DNA from: Candidatus Omnitrophota bacterium
Lineage (GTDB): Bacteria; Omnitrophota; Gorgyraeia; Zapsychrales; Zapsychraceae
Reading direction: 5' to 3'
Assembly: GCA_023247445.1 (NCBI GenBank)
Contig: JAHFGL010000022.1
Coordinates: 1 to 39,208 of the forward strand
DNA: 39,208 nt
Part shown: piece by piece, positions 15,991 through 23,890 of the stretch
Numbering within the stretch: position 1 is the stretch's first letter
Layout of the letters: each line of letters opens with the position of its first letter
Notes under the pieces: generated by a model
The model's database searches: none
Told to the model about the DNA's origin: nothing
The model's input: the letters and a program-made list of their open reading frames with translations, nothing else
Program-made: the position numbers and the translations under genes

Positions 15991-16668
15991 ATGAGAGTCG
16001 AACTTCCTGAAAAACAAAATATGAAGTTTCCAAAGAATTTTGATGCCTGTCCAGATTGTTATTATTGGCCTTTTTATGGAAGGTTTTATCAAAAGAAATT
16101 GGAGATGCTTTTTGATTTTATTCCAGCGAAGGGCCAAACCGTTCTCGAAATAGGCTTTGGCGCGGGGATCGCTTTTAAAGAACTATCTAAACGATTTAAA
16201 AAGGTCTTCGCCATTGATGTCCATCCCCATTTTGCCGACGTTAAAAGTATGATGGCAAATGAAAATATGAAAAATATTGAGCTCTTAAAGCATGATATTT
16301 TTAAAGAGCCATTAGACATTCCAGCCCCTGATTATATTTTTTCTTCTAGTGTTTTTGAACATATTCATCCCGAACCCATGGAGCGCGGGCTTATCCATAT
16401 TAAACAACTGCTCGCCAAGGATGGATTTTTCTTGGTAGGATTTCCCCTGAAATCTTCGGTCATGAATCTTAATTTTAAGATTTATGAAAAGTTGGTCAAA
16501 CCTTGGGTTAAGGGAATTTATGATTTTTCTGTAGATAAAGATCATCCCAGCGCAGAAGCTGAGATTGTTCCGCTTTTGGAAAAGCATTTTAACATTCTTG
16601 AGAAAAAATATTATTTAAATAAAATGCTTAAGATTTATCTCTGCATAAAATGTCAAAAAAAGAACTAA
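15991..16668 (+). CDS. Class I SAM-dependent methyltransferase
   Basis: This is a 225-residue methyltransferase with motif I LEIGFGAG at residues 52-59, the acidic strand-2 end AIDVHPH, and a motif-II-like IFSSSVFEHIHPEPM. An N-terminal CPDCYYWPFYG segment has two Cys residues near residues 20-23, but without a second pair a zinc site is not supported. GAGGTTG precedes the chosen ATG. An internal ATG eleven codons in is an alternative. The gene precedes the second carbamoyltransferase, and both may modify the same sugar (inference). Confidence 0.83.
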   Translation: MRVELPEKQNMKFPKNFDACPDCYYWPFYGRFYQKKLEMLFDFIPAKGQTVLEIGFGAGIAFKELSKRFKKVFAIDVHPHFADVKSMMANENMKNIELLKHDIFKEPLDIPAPDYIFSSSVFEHIHPEPMERGLIHIKQLLAKDGFFLVGFPLKSSVMNLNFKIYEKLVKPWVKGIYDFSVDKDHPSAEAEIVPLLEKHFNILEKKYYLNKMLKIYLCIKCQKKN

Positions 16669-16687
16669 CCCCATTAAAAGCGCTGCG

Positions 16688-18406
16688 ATGTATATTTTAG
16701 GTCTTAGCAGTTACGCCCATGAAGCCACTTGTTCACTGATTAAAGATGGTGCAATTCGTATTGTCCTTGAACAAGAAAGGCTTAACCGCGAAAAGCATAC
16801 GTGGAAATTTCCTAAAGAAGCGATCGAGCAGTGTTTGGATTTCGAAGGGATTACAATGGATGACGTTGATCACATTACTTTCTTTTGGAATCCTATCGCT
16901 GAAATTTATTCTAATCTTGGCCACGTTATTCGATATTTCCCAACAAGCTTAAAGCTTTTGACAAGTGATTCTGGCGCCGAGGGGCTGACGTTTTTAAATC
17001 GTGTTAAGGCGATGCATGGCATTGGCACAGCAATTCAAAAACAATTTTCTTTGGTTCAAAAACCAAAGGTTGAATTTATTGAGCACCACATGTGTCACGC
17101 GGCGAGTTGCTTTTTTGTATCTGAATTTAAAGAAGCGGCGATTTTGGTTCTCGATGGACGAGGCGAGTCAGCTTCGATGACGATAGCGATCGGCAAGGAT
17201 AATCATATTCAAAAGATTATGGACATTAAAGTTCCTCATTCGGTCGGCCATCTTTACGCGTGCATCACCGATTACTTAGGTTTCACGCCATTTTATGATG
17301 AATGGAAGGTCATGGGACTTTCGGCTTACGGCAAAGACACTTATTGCAAAGATTTTGAAGATGTTGTGCAGCTTACCGCGGATGGTGGTTATCGATTGAA
17401 CTTAAAATATTTTGATTTTCATACTCACGGACGATCAAAATGGTTGAGTGATTTCTTTATCAAAAAGTTTGGTCCCAAACGAGCCAAGAATGATCCCTAT
17501 GATCAACGGTTTCTGGATATTTCGTATGCGTTACAACGGCTGGTTGAGAAGATCGGCGTTCACTTAGCCAATCATCTTTATGCGGTTACCAAATCTCCCA
17601 ATTTATGTATGGCGGGAGGTGTTATTTTAAATTGTTTGATGAATGAAGAGATCGTCAAGAAGACGCCTTTTAAAAACTTTTTTATTCAACCCCTCGCCAA
17701 TGACGCTGGCGCATCGCTAGGCGCAGCGTTGTATTATTATCATCAAACATTGAATAAACCACGGACCTATACTTTTGACAGCGCTTATTTAGGCGGTGAA
17801 TTTACTAACGAACAAATCGAAAAGGTTTTATCAGGATATAAAGTTCGATTTCATCGCTCTAGCAATATTGCCCAAGAAACAGCCAAACATATTGCGCAGG
17901 GAAAAATTGTCGGATGGTTTCAGGGGCGAATGGAAGCGGGCCCACGCGCGCTGGGAAATCGCAGCATCGTCGTTGATCCAAGTGATGCGACAATGAAAGA
18001 CAAGCTCAACAGCCGTGTTAAAAAGCGTGAATTTTTTCGACCATTTGCGCCATCAGTTTTAGAAGAAAAGGTAGCGCAATACTTTGACATGCCGAAACAA
18101 CAACCATCGCCGCACATGATTTTGACCGGTAAGGTGAAGGTGGATAAAAAAAGTGTTATCCCTGCGGTGACCCATATCGATGGAACGGCACGTGTGCAAA
18201 CGGTCAGCAAGAAAACTAATCTACGATATTGGCAACTCATTTCTGAATTTGAAAGGATCAAAGGGATTCCTGTCCTTTTAAATACGTCTTTTAACGAAAA
18301 CGAACCGATTGTCTACACACCCAAAGATGCGGTTGAGTGTTTTCTACGTACCGAATTTGATGTTCTGGCGATCGGTGATTTTTTAGTTCAAAAAAATTAT
18401 CAATAA
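16688..18406 (+). CDS. Second O-carbamoyltransferase, NodU/CmcH family
   Basis: This is a 572-residue paralogue of the enzyme at 7995, about 37 residues shorter. The Kae1-like domain has H133/H134 and H137 (EHHMCHA) and Asp156 (VLDGRGE). AGGVILNC and NDAGASLGAAL follow, and the C-terminal domain has GRMEAGPRALGNRSI. The N-terminal GLSSYAHEA differs from the usual HDS or HDA by Asp-to-Glu. Unlike the first copy it has no SxtJ-like or DUF5989 partner next to it, but it does have a membrane SGNH protein immediately downstream (15 bases). Two carbamoyltransferases in one locus suggest two carbamoylated positions or substrates (inference). Confidence 0.92.
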   Translation: MYILGLSSYAHEATCSLIKDGAIRIVLEQERLNREKHTWKFPKEAIEQCLDFEGITMDDVDHITFFWNPIAEIYSNLGHVIRYFPTSLKLLTSDSGAEGLTFLNRVKAMHGIGTAIQKQFSLVQKPKVEFIEHHMCHAASCFFVSEFKEAAILVLDGRGESASMTIAIGKDNHIQKIMDIKVPHSVGHLYACITDYLGFTPFYDEWKVMGLSAYGKDTYCKDFEDVVQLTADGGYRLNLKYFDFHTHGRSKWLSDFFIKKFGPKRAKNDPYDQRFLDISYALQRLVEKIGVHLANHLYAVTKSPNLCMAGGVILNCLMNEEIVKKTPFKNFFIQPLANDAGASLGAALYYYHQTLNKPRTYTFDSAYLGGEFTNEQIEKVLSGYKVRFHRSSNIAQETAKHIAQGKIVGWFQGRMEAGPRALGNRSIVVDPSDATMKDKLNSRVKKREFFRPFAPSVLEEKVAQYFDMPKQQPSPHMILTGKVKVDKKSVIPAVTHIDGTARVQTVSKKTNLRYWQLISEFERIKGIPVLLNTSFNENEPIVYTPKDAVECFLRTEFDVLAIGDFLVQKNYQ

Positions 18407-18420
18407 TTCATTCCCTAACT

Positions 18421-19809
18421 ATGTCCTCTAACTCAAAAGTATTATCTAATCGTATTGTTCAATTGGCTAATTTGATTTTTATTGTGGGCCTGATTATTTC
18501 AATCTTGATGGTACCTTACGGCGTCTACAAATTTTATTTTGTACGTAAAGGACCGATAGGATTGATATTAATAGCTGTAATGATTGGATTTTCTTTTGCC
18601 GTTTTATTTGGTTTGGGGTTACGATTAAAAGAAAATACGAAAGTGAATGTTGCATTATCAATTGTCTCGATGGTTATTTCAATTTATGCACTTGAAATTT
18701 TTCTAACATTTTGGCCAGGTCGAGGAATACCCCAACGAATTGGGAAATCCGAAAATATTTCTTTTGATAAAAGAGAAAAATTAGAAGTTATCAATGATTT
18801 AATAAAGGATGGTGTCGCGGCATATCCAAACCCAATTCCTATGGAGTATCTAAAAGAATTTATTAATAAAAATAGCCAAGTTTTTCCGCTGGGAGGGATA
18901 TCTGATAAAACAATCGTTCATTGTAACGAGAGTGGTTCTTGGTCAATATTTAAAAGTGATGAGCATGGATTTAACAATCCAAAAGGTTTTTACGCCCCTC
19001 ATCAGGTTGATGTTCTTCTCATCGGGGATAGTTTTACGGAAGGGGCCTGTGTTGAATCGAATGAAAATATGGGCGCCATATTGCGTCAAAAAGGGTTTAA
19101 GGCGATTAGTCTCGCTAAAGGGGGCAATGGCCCACTGCTTGAGCTGGCAACTTTAATAGAATATGCCAAAGATATAAAACCCAAAATAGTTTTTTGGATG
19201 TATTTTGAAGGCAATGATTTGACGGGTCTTAATGAAGAAGAATCATTCGCGTTTTTAAAGAAATATTTAAACGAAGATGATTTTTTACAGAATTTGATGG
19301 TACGGCAAGATGACATTGATCGTTTATTGATAGCTTATGTAGAGGAACAAAAAGGAAAGAAAGAGAGTAAAGAAATTGAAGCCGTAGCACAGCAACCTAT
19401 TCGTTTCGATTTAAAAGGGATGCTCGAGTTAGATCATGTTCGCGCAAAAACTAAGTTGTCGTTACCAAATCCTGCAACGCCTCCGCCACCAATATTTAAA
19501 AAAATAATGAAAAAAGCTAAGAGAATCGTCGAATCGTGGGGTGGAAAATTATATTTTGTTTATTTGCCGGAGCGCTCAAGATATATGGTTGATGAAGATC
19601 AATTGTTTCGCGATCCTAAGGCAAGGAAATATGTATTAGAAATAATATCTGAGCTTAATATCCCGATTGTTGATATCCATCAGGAATTCTTATCACATTC
19701 AGACCCGTTGTCATTTTTTCCACCACACGCAGCACATTACAATGCCGCTGGCCATTTTCTTGTCGCTGAAAGGGTGGCCCACAGGCTAAGGCAGGACGGT
19801 TTTAAATAA
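18421..19809 (+). CDS. Membrane SGNH-like protein with an altered block V
   Basis: This 462-residue protein has three hydrophobic segments at about 12-38, 45-66 and 75-97. A soluble SGNH-like domain follows and should face the periplasm. Block I is LIGDSFTEG with Ser204. An EGND segment fits block III. The block V region reads HAAHYNAAGH, with His439 and Asn441, but the acidic residue two before the His (Asp in the copy at 6870) is Ala437. A catalytic Asp may be missing or supplied elsewhere. The region ~330-365 is low-complexity and charged, with a Pro run. The last 8 bases overlap the convergent GNAT gene. Esterase, acyltransferase or inactive binding protein are all possible. Confidence 0.75.
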   Translation: MSSNSKVLSNRIVQLANLIFIVGLIISILMVPYGVYKFYFVRKGPIGLILIAVMIGFSFAVLFGLGLRLKENTKVNVALSIVSMVISIYALEIFLTFWPGRGIPQRIGKSENISFDKREKLEVINDLIKDGVAAYPNPIPMEYLKEFINKNSQVFPLGGISDKTIVHCNESGSWSIFKSDEHGFNNPKGFYAPHQVDVLLIGDSFTEGACVESNENMGAILRQKGFKAISLAKGGNGPLLELATLIEYAKDIKPKIVFWMYFEGNDLTGLNEEESFAFLKKYLNEDDFLQNLMVRQDDIDRLLIAYVEEQKGKKESKEIEAVAQQPIRFDLKGMLELDHVRAKTKLSLPNPATPPPPIFKKIMKKAKRIVESWGGKLYFVYLPERSRYMVDEDQLFRDPKARKYVLEIISELNIPIVDIHQEFLSHSDPLSFFPPHAAHYNAAGHFLVAERVAHRLRQDGFK

Positions 19810-20416
19810 CCCCGGAATTGAAAGAATTAAGATCCCAAGAATAGACTTTCATGCCCTCAGTTTTTGTGAAGTGGACTTCGCCCTGACATTTAAGTCCAAT
19901 TTTTTCAAAAAACCACTGATTTCTAGTCAACGACGAATGGATGCAGATGCGCACGCAGTTGATTCCCAAGGCTTTAAACGCCTCTGCTTTTTTTTGCCAT
20001 AACAGGAATGTCAATCCAGTCTTACGGTATTCGGGGACAACCACAAAACTGATGCCTTCGGCGGTAGGAAGATCGGGGAAGGCCCAGGGATAGCGCGAGA
20101 GGTGATAAACTTTCTTAAGGACAACAGGATTTAAAAGTTTTGTAAGAAGAAACCAAGGCGCTTTAAACGGATATTGACGAAAGAATTCTCGGTAAAATCC
20201 TTTCATGCTGACTGTTCCAGCGATGATTCCGATGATTTGTCCGTTTTCTTCGGCCAAGAGGCAAAATCCAGAGCGAGAAACGGCCAGTGTGCGGAAGATT
20301 AATTCCGTAAAATCATTGCCTAACGTGTTCATCGTTCCAGCGGGAATATTGCTGTTGTGCATTTTGGCGACTAGGGCACAATCTTTATCTTCCAAATGGC
20401 GAAGCTCGATACTCAT
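19802..20416 (-). CDS. GNAT-family N-acyltransferase
   Basis: This is the only gene on the minus strand, 204 residues long. It has a GNAT layout: IELRHLEDKDCALVAKMH at the N-terminus, an LLAEENGQIIGIIAG strand pair, VVVPEYRKTGLTFLL (the Q/R-x-x-G-x-G/A acyl-CoA loop, with Thr136 at the last position), and a C-terminal RNQWFFEKIGL. The internal FYREFFRQYPFKAPWFLL stretch is an insertion compared with minimal GNATs. AAAAGG precedes the start. Its 3' end overlaps the SGNH gene. Placed between an aminotransferase-containing part and the FkbH/ACP cassette, it could N-acylate a 4-amino sugar, possibly using the acyl-ACP (inference). Confidence 0.82.
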   Translation of the reverse strand: MSIELRHLEDKDCALVAKMHNSNIPAGTMNTLGNDFTELIFRTLAVSRSGFCLLAEENGQIIGIIAGTVSMKGFYREFFRQYPFKAPWFLLTKLLNPVVLKKVYHLSRYPWAFPDLPTAEGISFVVVPEYRKTGLTFLLWQKKAEAFKALGINCVRICIHSSLTRNQWFFEKIGLKCQGEVHFTKTEGMKVYSWDLNSFNSGVI

Positions 20417-20527
20417 TCTAATGGCCTTTTAAGTTTTATAAAAAATATTTTCTTGAAATTGAAAAATATTATCTGATAAAGCTGACCATTAGTCAATTTA
20501 ATATATGGTTGTCGATAGAAAAAAATA

Positions 20528-20556
20528 TTGAAATGTCCTATGTCTGGGTGTAAAAT
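20528..20556 (+). promoter_or_regulatory. Candidate sigma70 promoter for the FkbH-ACP-MaoC-SDR operon
   Basis: TTGAAA (20528-20533) and TAAAAT (20551-20556) are separated by 17 bases and each differs from consensus by one base. Transcription would start near 20563, leaving a ~70-base leader before the ATG at 20635. The 218-base gap around it is the largest in the window and is divergent (minus-strand GNAT on the left), which fits a real operon start. Confidence 0.5.
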
Positions 20557-20621
20557 CCTCGCCAATCATTTAGAAGTCACTTCCTAAGTGTATATATTCT
20601 TAAATGTTCCATCAATTGGAA

Positions 20622-20633
20622 ACGTAATTACGT
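20622..20633. repeat. 12-bp perfect palindrome abutting the fkbH start codon
   Basis: ACGTAATTACGT is self-complementary and ends one base before the ATG. There is no clear Shine-Dalgarno here. It could be an operator site or chance; AT-rich 12-mers of this kind are not strong evidence alone. Confidence 0.3.
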
Positions 20634-20634
20634 C

Positions 20635-22485
20635 ATGTCAAATAAGCCATCTCACGATTCTTTTACCCACCTTACTGATTTTCCCCTTGATATCAATAAT
20701 TTGATGAAGAAAAAGATGTCGATTCGTAAAGAATTGCTCCAAGGATCAGCAGAATATCCATTGAAAAAGATCGCCATCATGGGCGGATCAACAACGGCCG
20801 AAATTAAAGACATGATTGAAATCTTCATGCTGCGTTCTGGGGTCAAGCCCCTGTTTTATGAATCGCAGTTTAATGCCTATTACGAAGAAAGTTATTTCGA
20901 AAACCCCACTTTAGAAGCGTTTAAGCCGGATATCATTTATTTTTGTACGACCAATGTCAACATTAACGAGTATCCATCCGTTAAGGATACAGAGGCAGAG
21001 GTTCAGGCCAAGCTCGACGCACAAATTAATCGGCTGACGGATCTTTGGGATCGTGTTTATAAGAAATATAATTGCACAATTATTCAAAATAATTTTGAAC
21101 TTCCCTATCATCGGGAATTGGGAAATTTGGATTCGGTCTCACTTAACGGCCGGGTGAATTATATTTTGCGATTAAACGCGGCGTTGGCCAATTTCAAAAG
21201 AGAGCATTCTTATTTTCACATCTTGGATATTTGTTATTTGTCTTCGTATATTGGTTTGAAAGAGTGGTTCGACAATGCCTTTTGGTATGCCTACAAATAT
21301 GCCGTCAGTTTTACGGCCATACCTTATCTGGCCTATTATTTTGTCAAAGTCGCCCTATCGCTTTATGGGCAAAGTAAAAAATGTATTGTCCTTGATTTGG
21401 ACAACACGCTATGGGGTGGAACGATTGCGGATGACGGCATTGAAAAGATTCAGTTGGGGGAAGAAACGCCGGTGGGCGAGGCCTATCGTGATTTCCAAAA
21501 ATATCTTAAAAGTTTAAAAGAACGGGGCATCATGCTGGCCGTTTGCTCCAAAAATGATCTCAACTTAGCCGAAGAAGGTTTCCAACATCCAGATTCGATC
21601 CTTAAGCGGGATGATTTTCTTTCCTTTAAGGCCAATTGGGAACCTAAGAATGAAAATATCGTCAAAATAGCACAAGAACTTAATATCGATCTTTCAAGTA
21701 TCGTTTTTATTGACGACAATCCAGCGGAGCGACAGCTAATCCGCAGTCAATTGCCGGATGTTTTGGTCGTTGAAATCGGCAGCGATGTCGGACAGTTTAA
21801 GAATATTCTTGATAAAGGCGGATGGTTTGAAATTCCAGCTCTTTCCGCGGAGGATTTAAATCGAAATAAATTTTACGAAGATAATCAAAAGAGAACGGCC
21901 CAAGCCGCGGAATTTAAAGATTATGGAGATTATTTAAATTCGCTAGAAATGCAAGCCGAGGTCGGTAGTTTTAACGATTTTTACATGGAAAGAATATCTC
22001 TCTTGATTAATAAGACCAATCAGTTTAATCTAACAACTCGTCGTTATAGCCAGACAGAGGTTGAGGCGATGGCGCATCGAGCGGATTCATTGACATTATA
22101 CGGCCGATTAAAAGATAAATTTGGCGACAACGGATTGGTAACGGTCGTTATCGCGAATGTCAAAAATAACGAGTGCCATATCGATACTTGGCTCATGAGT
22201 TGCCGAGTCCTTAAGCGGACGATGGAGATTGTCATCTTGGATTTTCTTATTGAAGCTTGTCGCGAACGAGGTGTAAAAAAAATATTCGGTTATTATTATC
22301 CAACGGCGAAGAACGGTTTAGTGGCCAATCATTATGCGGACATGGGTTTTACTTTTGCGCGCAAAGATTTGGAAGGATCCATTTGGCAATATGAAATCCC
22401 GAATAATTATCAGAAGAAAAATAAACATATTAAACTTGTTGAAAGTATCGACGTCAGCAAGGCTGGCATCGGCGAAAGGAGTTAA
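20635..22485 (+). CDS. FkbH-family HAD protein (glyceryl-ACP-forming type)
   Basis: This 616-residue protein has the full three-part FkbH layout. The N-terminal region has an SGNH-like GGST (50-53). The HAD phosphatase/transferase domain has DLDNTLWGG with Asp254 and Asp256, CSKND (304-308), and FIDDNPAER (Asp360/Asp361). A C-terminal GNAT-like domain contains NKTNQFNLTTRRY. Characterised homologues take the glyceryl group from 1,3-bisphosphoglycerate, dephosphorylate it, and load it onto an acyl carrier protein. The gene directly precedes a free-standing ACP (1 base between stop and GTG), which strongly supports that chemistry. No polyketide synthase is nearby, so the product is more likely a sugar-linked glyceryl or derived acyl group. 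Confidence 0.9.
   Translation: MSNKPSHDSFTHLTDFPLDINNLMKKKMSIRKELLQGSAEYPLKKIAIMGGSTTAEIKDMIEIFMLRSGVKPLFYESQFNAYYEESYFENPTLEAFKPDIIYFCTTNVNINEYPSVKDTEAEVQAKLDAQINRLTDLWDRVYKKYNCTIIQNNFELPYHRELGNLDSVSLNGRVNYILRLNAALANFKREHSYFHILDICYLSSYIGLKEWFDNAFWYAYKYAVSFTAIPYLAYYFVKVALSLYGQSKKCIVLDLDNTLWGGTIADDGIEKIQLGEETPVGEAYRDFQKYLKSLKERGIMLAVCSKNDLNLAEEGFQHPDSILKRDDFLSFKANWEPKNENIVKIAQELNIDLSSIVFIDDNPAERQLIRSQLPDVLVVEIGSDVGQFKNILDKGGWFEIPALSAEDLNRNKFYEDNQKRTAQAAEFKDYGDYLNSLEMQAEVGSFNDFYMERISLLINKTNQFNLTTRRYSQTEVEAMAHRADSLTLYGRLKDKFGDNGLVTVVIANVKNNECHIDTWLMSCRVLKRTMEIVILDFLIEACRERGVKKIFGYYYPTAKNGLVANHYADMGFTFARKDLEGSIWQYEIPNNYQKKNKHIKLVESIDVSKAGIGERS
22475..22481 (+). promoter_or_regulatory. Shine-Dalgarno that fixes the GTG start of the ACP
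   Basis: AAAGGAG lies inside the last codons of fkbH, five bases before a GTG at 22487. It decides that start over a longer in-frame extension that reads through the fkbH coding sequence. Confidence 0.75.
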
Positions 22486-22486
22486 G

Positions 22487-22729
22487 GTGAAAAGCGAAAC
22501 ACTAAACAGAATGAAAGAAATATTTAGAGATGTATTTGATGATCAGACGATCGAACTCTCCGCCGAAACATCGGCCAAAGACATTGACACGTGGGATTCG
22601 TTTAACCATATCAATTTAATTATCAGCATGGAGCAGGCCTTTAAAATCAAATTCGATATTAGCGAATTATCTTCTTTAAAAAATGTCGGTGAGATGGCGG
22701 CTCTAATCGAAAGAAAATCCGGCGCATGA
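22487..22729 (+). CDS. Free-standing acyl carrier protein
   Basis: This is an 80-residue acidic four-helix ACP starting at GTG. The phosphopantetheine site is WDSFNHINLI with Ser38. This matches the DSxxxxxL/I pattern, although the usual Leu after Ser is Phe, as in many specialised ACPs. Helix 2 and the C-terminal VGEMAALIERK are also typical. It lies between FkbH and the MaoC hydratase, overlapping the latter by 4 nt (ATGA). It should carry the glyceryl or other hydroxyacyl group while it is processed (established for FkbH partners; inference here). A phosphopantetheinyl transferase is needed and is not in this window. Confidence 0.92.
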   Translation: MKSETLNRMKEIFRDVFDDQTIELSAETSAKDIDTWDSFNHINLIISMEQAFKIKFDISELSSLKNVGEMAALIERKSGA

Positions 22730-23142
22730 ACACGTATAAATTCAATGAATTGACCTTGGGGCTTAAAGCGGAATTTTCGGCAACGGTTTCGCTTAAGACT
22801 TTACAGCAGTTTCGCGATCTTTCCGGCGATGAAAATCCTCTGCATTTAGATACAGAATATGCTCGGACACGCGGGTTTGACGGCCAAGTTGTTTACGGCT
22901 TAATGATTGGTGCTTTTTATTCACGGTTGTTCGGGATGTATCTGCCGGGTCGAAATGGGATGATCCATTCGGTTGATTTACGTTTTGTTAAACCTGTTTA
23001 TGTTGACGATAAACTTTTTATTTATGGTGAAGTGACTTATTTAAACGACGCTTTAAAGGTCATTGAGATAAGCGCCAAGGTTTTAAAAGATAATAAAACC
23101 GAAGTTTCCCGGGCGAAAATTAGGGGAGGTATGTTTGAGTAA
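22726..23142 (+). CDS. MaoC-like hydratase/dehydratase
   Basis: This 138-residue single hot-dog domain has the R-specific hydratase motif in SGDENPLHLD, with Asp35, Asn37 and His40, followed by RGFDGQVVYGLM. These are the catalytic residues of (R)-specific enoyl-CoA/ACP hydratases. It would hydrate an enoyl thioester to an (R)-3-hydroxyacyl group, or run in reverse. Its position between the ACP and an SDR suggests an ACP-bound substrate. Fused or two-domain MaoC proteins are longer; this one is the short form. The last 8 bases overlap the SDR. Confidence 0.9.
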   Translation: MNTYKFNELTLGLKAEFSATVSLKTLQQFRDLSGDENPLHLDTEYARTRGFDGQVVYGLMIGAFYSRLFGMYLPGRNGMIHSVDLRFVKPVYVDDKLFIYGEVTYLNDALKVIEISAKVLKDNKTEVSRAKIRGGMFE

Positions 23143-23881
23143 AGATATTATCCTCATCACAGGAGCCTCTTCTGATGTCGGTTGTGCGCTCATTAAAGAT
23201 CTCGACAGAGAAGACCGAGTTTTCTTAGCCCACTACAATCAGTCATCCCAAAAATTAGATACCCTGAGCAAAGACATGAAAGCCGACGTCGTTGCCCTCC
23301 AGGCCGATTTTAGAAAACAGGAGGATGTCGAACGCTTTATTGAACTAGTTAAAGCAAAGGGAATGATGCCCAACAAGATTGTCCATCTGGCGGGATCACC
23401 CGTTAAGCCCGTTCGATTTAGCGGGCTTGATTGGTTTAAGACGGACGATGAGATGAATATCCAAGTCAATTCCATCGGCCGAATTATTCAAGCATTTCTT
23501 CCTGAAATGAAAAAAGAAGGCAAAGGAAAAATTGTTTTTATGCTTTCAAGCGTTGTTGTTCTTCCCAATCCATCGGAAGGCTGGGCTTATTACGCGCAAT
23601 ATATGATGGTCAAGCATGCCTTGCAGGGGCTGATGAAATCGGTTATCTGTGAATACGGTAAATATCAAATTAACATCAACGCCGTCAGCCCATCGATGAT
23701 GAACACCAATTTCTTAAAAAATATTCCCAAGCGAATGGTTGAGATTATTGGTGAAGGGCATCCGATGGGAAGAAATGCTACCGTTGCTGATGTTGTCCCG
23801 GCGATTCGATTTTTGCTTTCCCCTGCATCAGATTATTTATTGGGAGTTAATTTAGCCGTGACCGGTGGATTGGTTACATAG
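23135..23881 (+). CDS. Short-chain dehydrogenase/reductase (FabG-like)
   Basis: This is a 248-residue classical SDR. The NAD(P) site is TGASSDVG (residues 9-16), where Asp replaces the usual Gly of TGASSGIG. The catalytic set is Ser138/139, Tyr156 and Lys160 (YMMVK), with Asn112. The C-terminal VNLAVTGGLV fits FabG-type reductases (VDGGxxx). It would reduce a 3-ketoacyl-ACP or oxidise a hydroxyacyl group in the same cassette as the ACP and MaoC protein (inference). The start is a TTG preceded by a strong AGGGGAGG. An ATG four bases upstream is in the MaoC frame and is followed by its stop. Confidence 0.88.
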   Translation: MSKDIILITGASSDVGCALIKDLDREDRVFLAHYNQSSQKLDTLSKDMKADVVALQADFRKQEDVERFIELVKAKGMMPNKIVHLAGSPVKPVRFSGLDWFKTDDEMNIQVNSIGRIIQAFLPEMKKEGKGKIVFMLSSVVVLPNPSEGWAYYAQYMMVKHALQGLMKSVICEYGKYQININAVSPSMMNTNFLKNIPKRMVEIIGEGHPMGRNATVADVVPAIRFLLSPASDYLLGVNLAVTGGLVT

Positions 23882-23890
23882 GTTTTAAAT

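Noticed and set aside
22334-22486. Extended N-terminus of the acyl carrier protein
   Set aside because: It overlaps fkbH in another frame, and AAAGGAG sits five bases before the GTG at 22487, giving a normal 80-residue ACP.
20635-23881. Polyketide synthase gene cluster
   Set aside because: FkbH and ACP are present, but no ketosynthase, acyltransferase or modular enzyme is seen; the neighbours are glycan genes.
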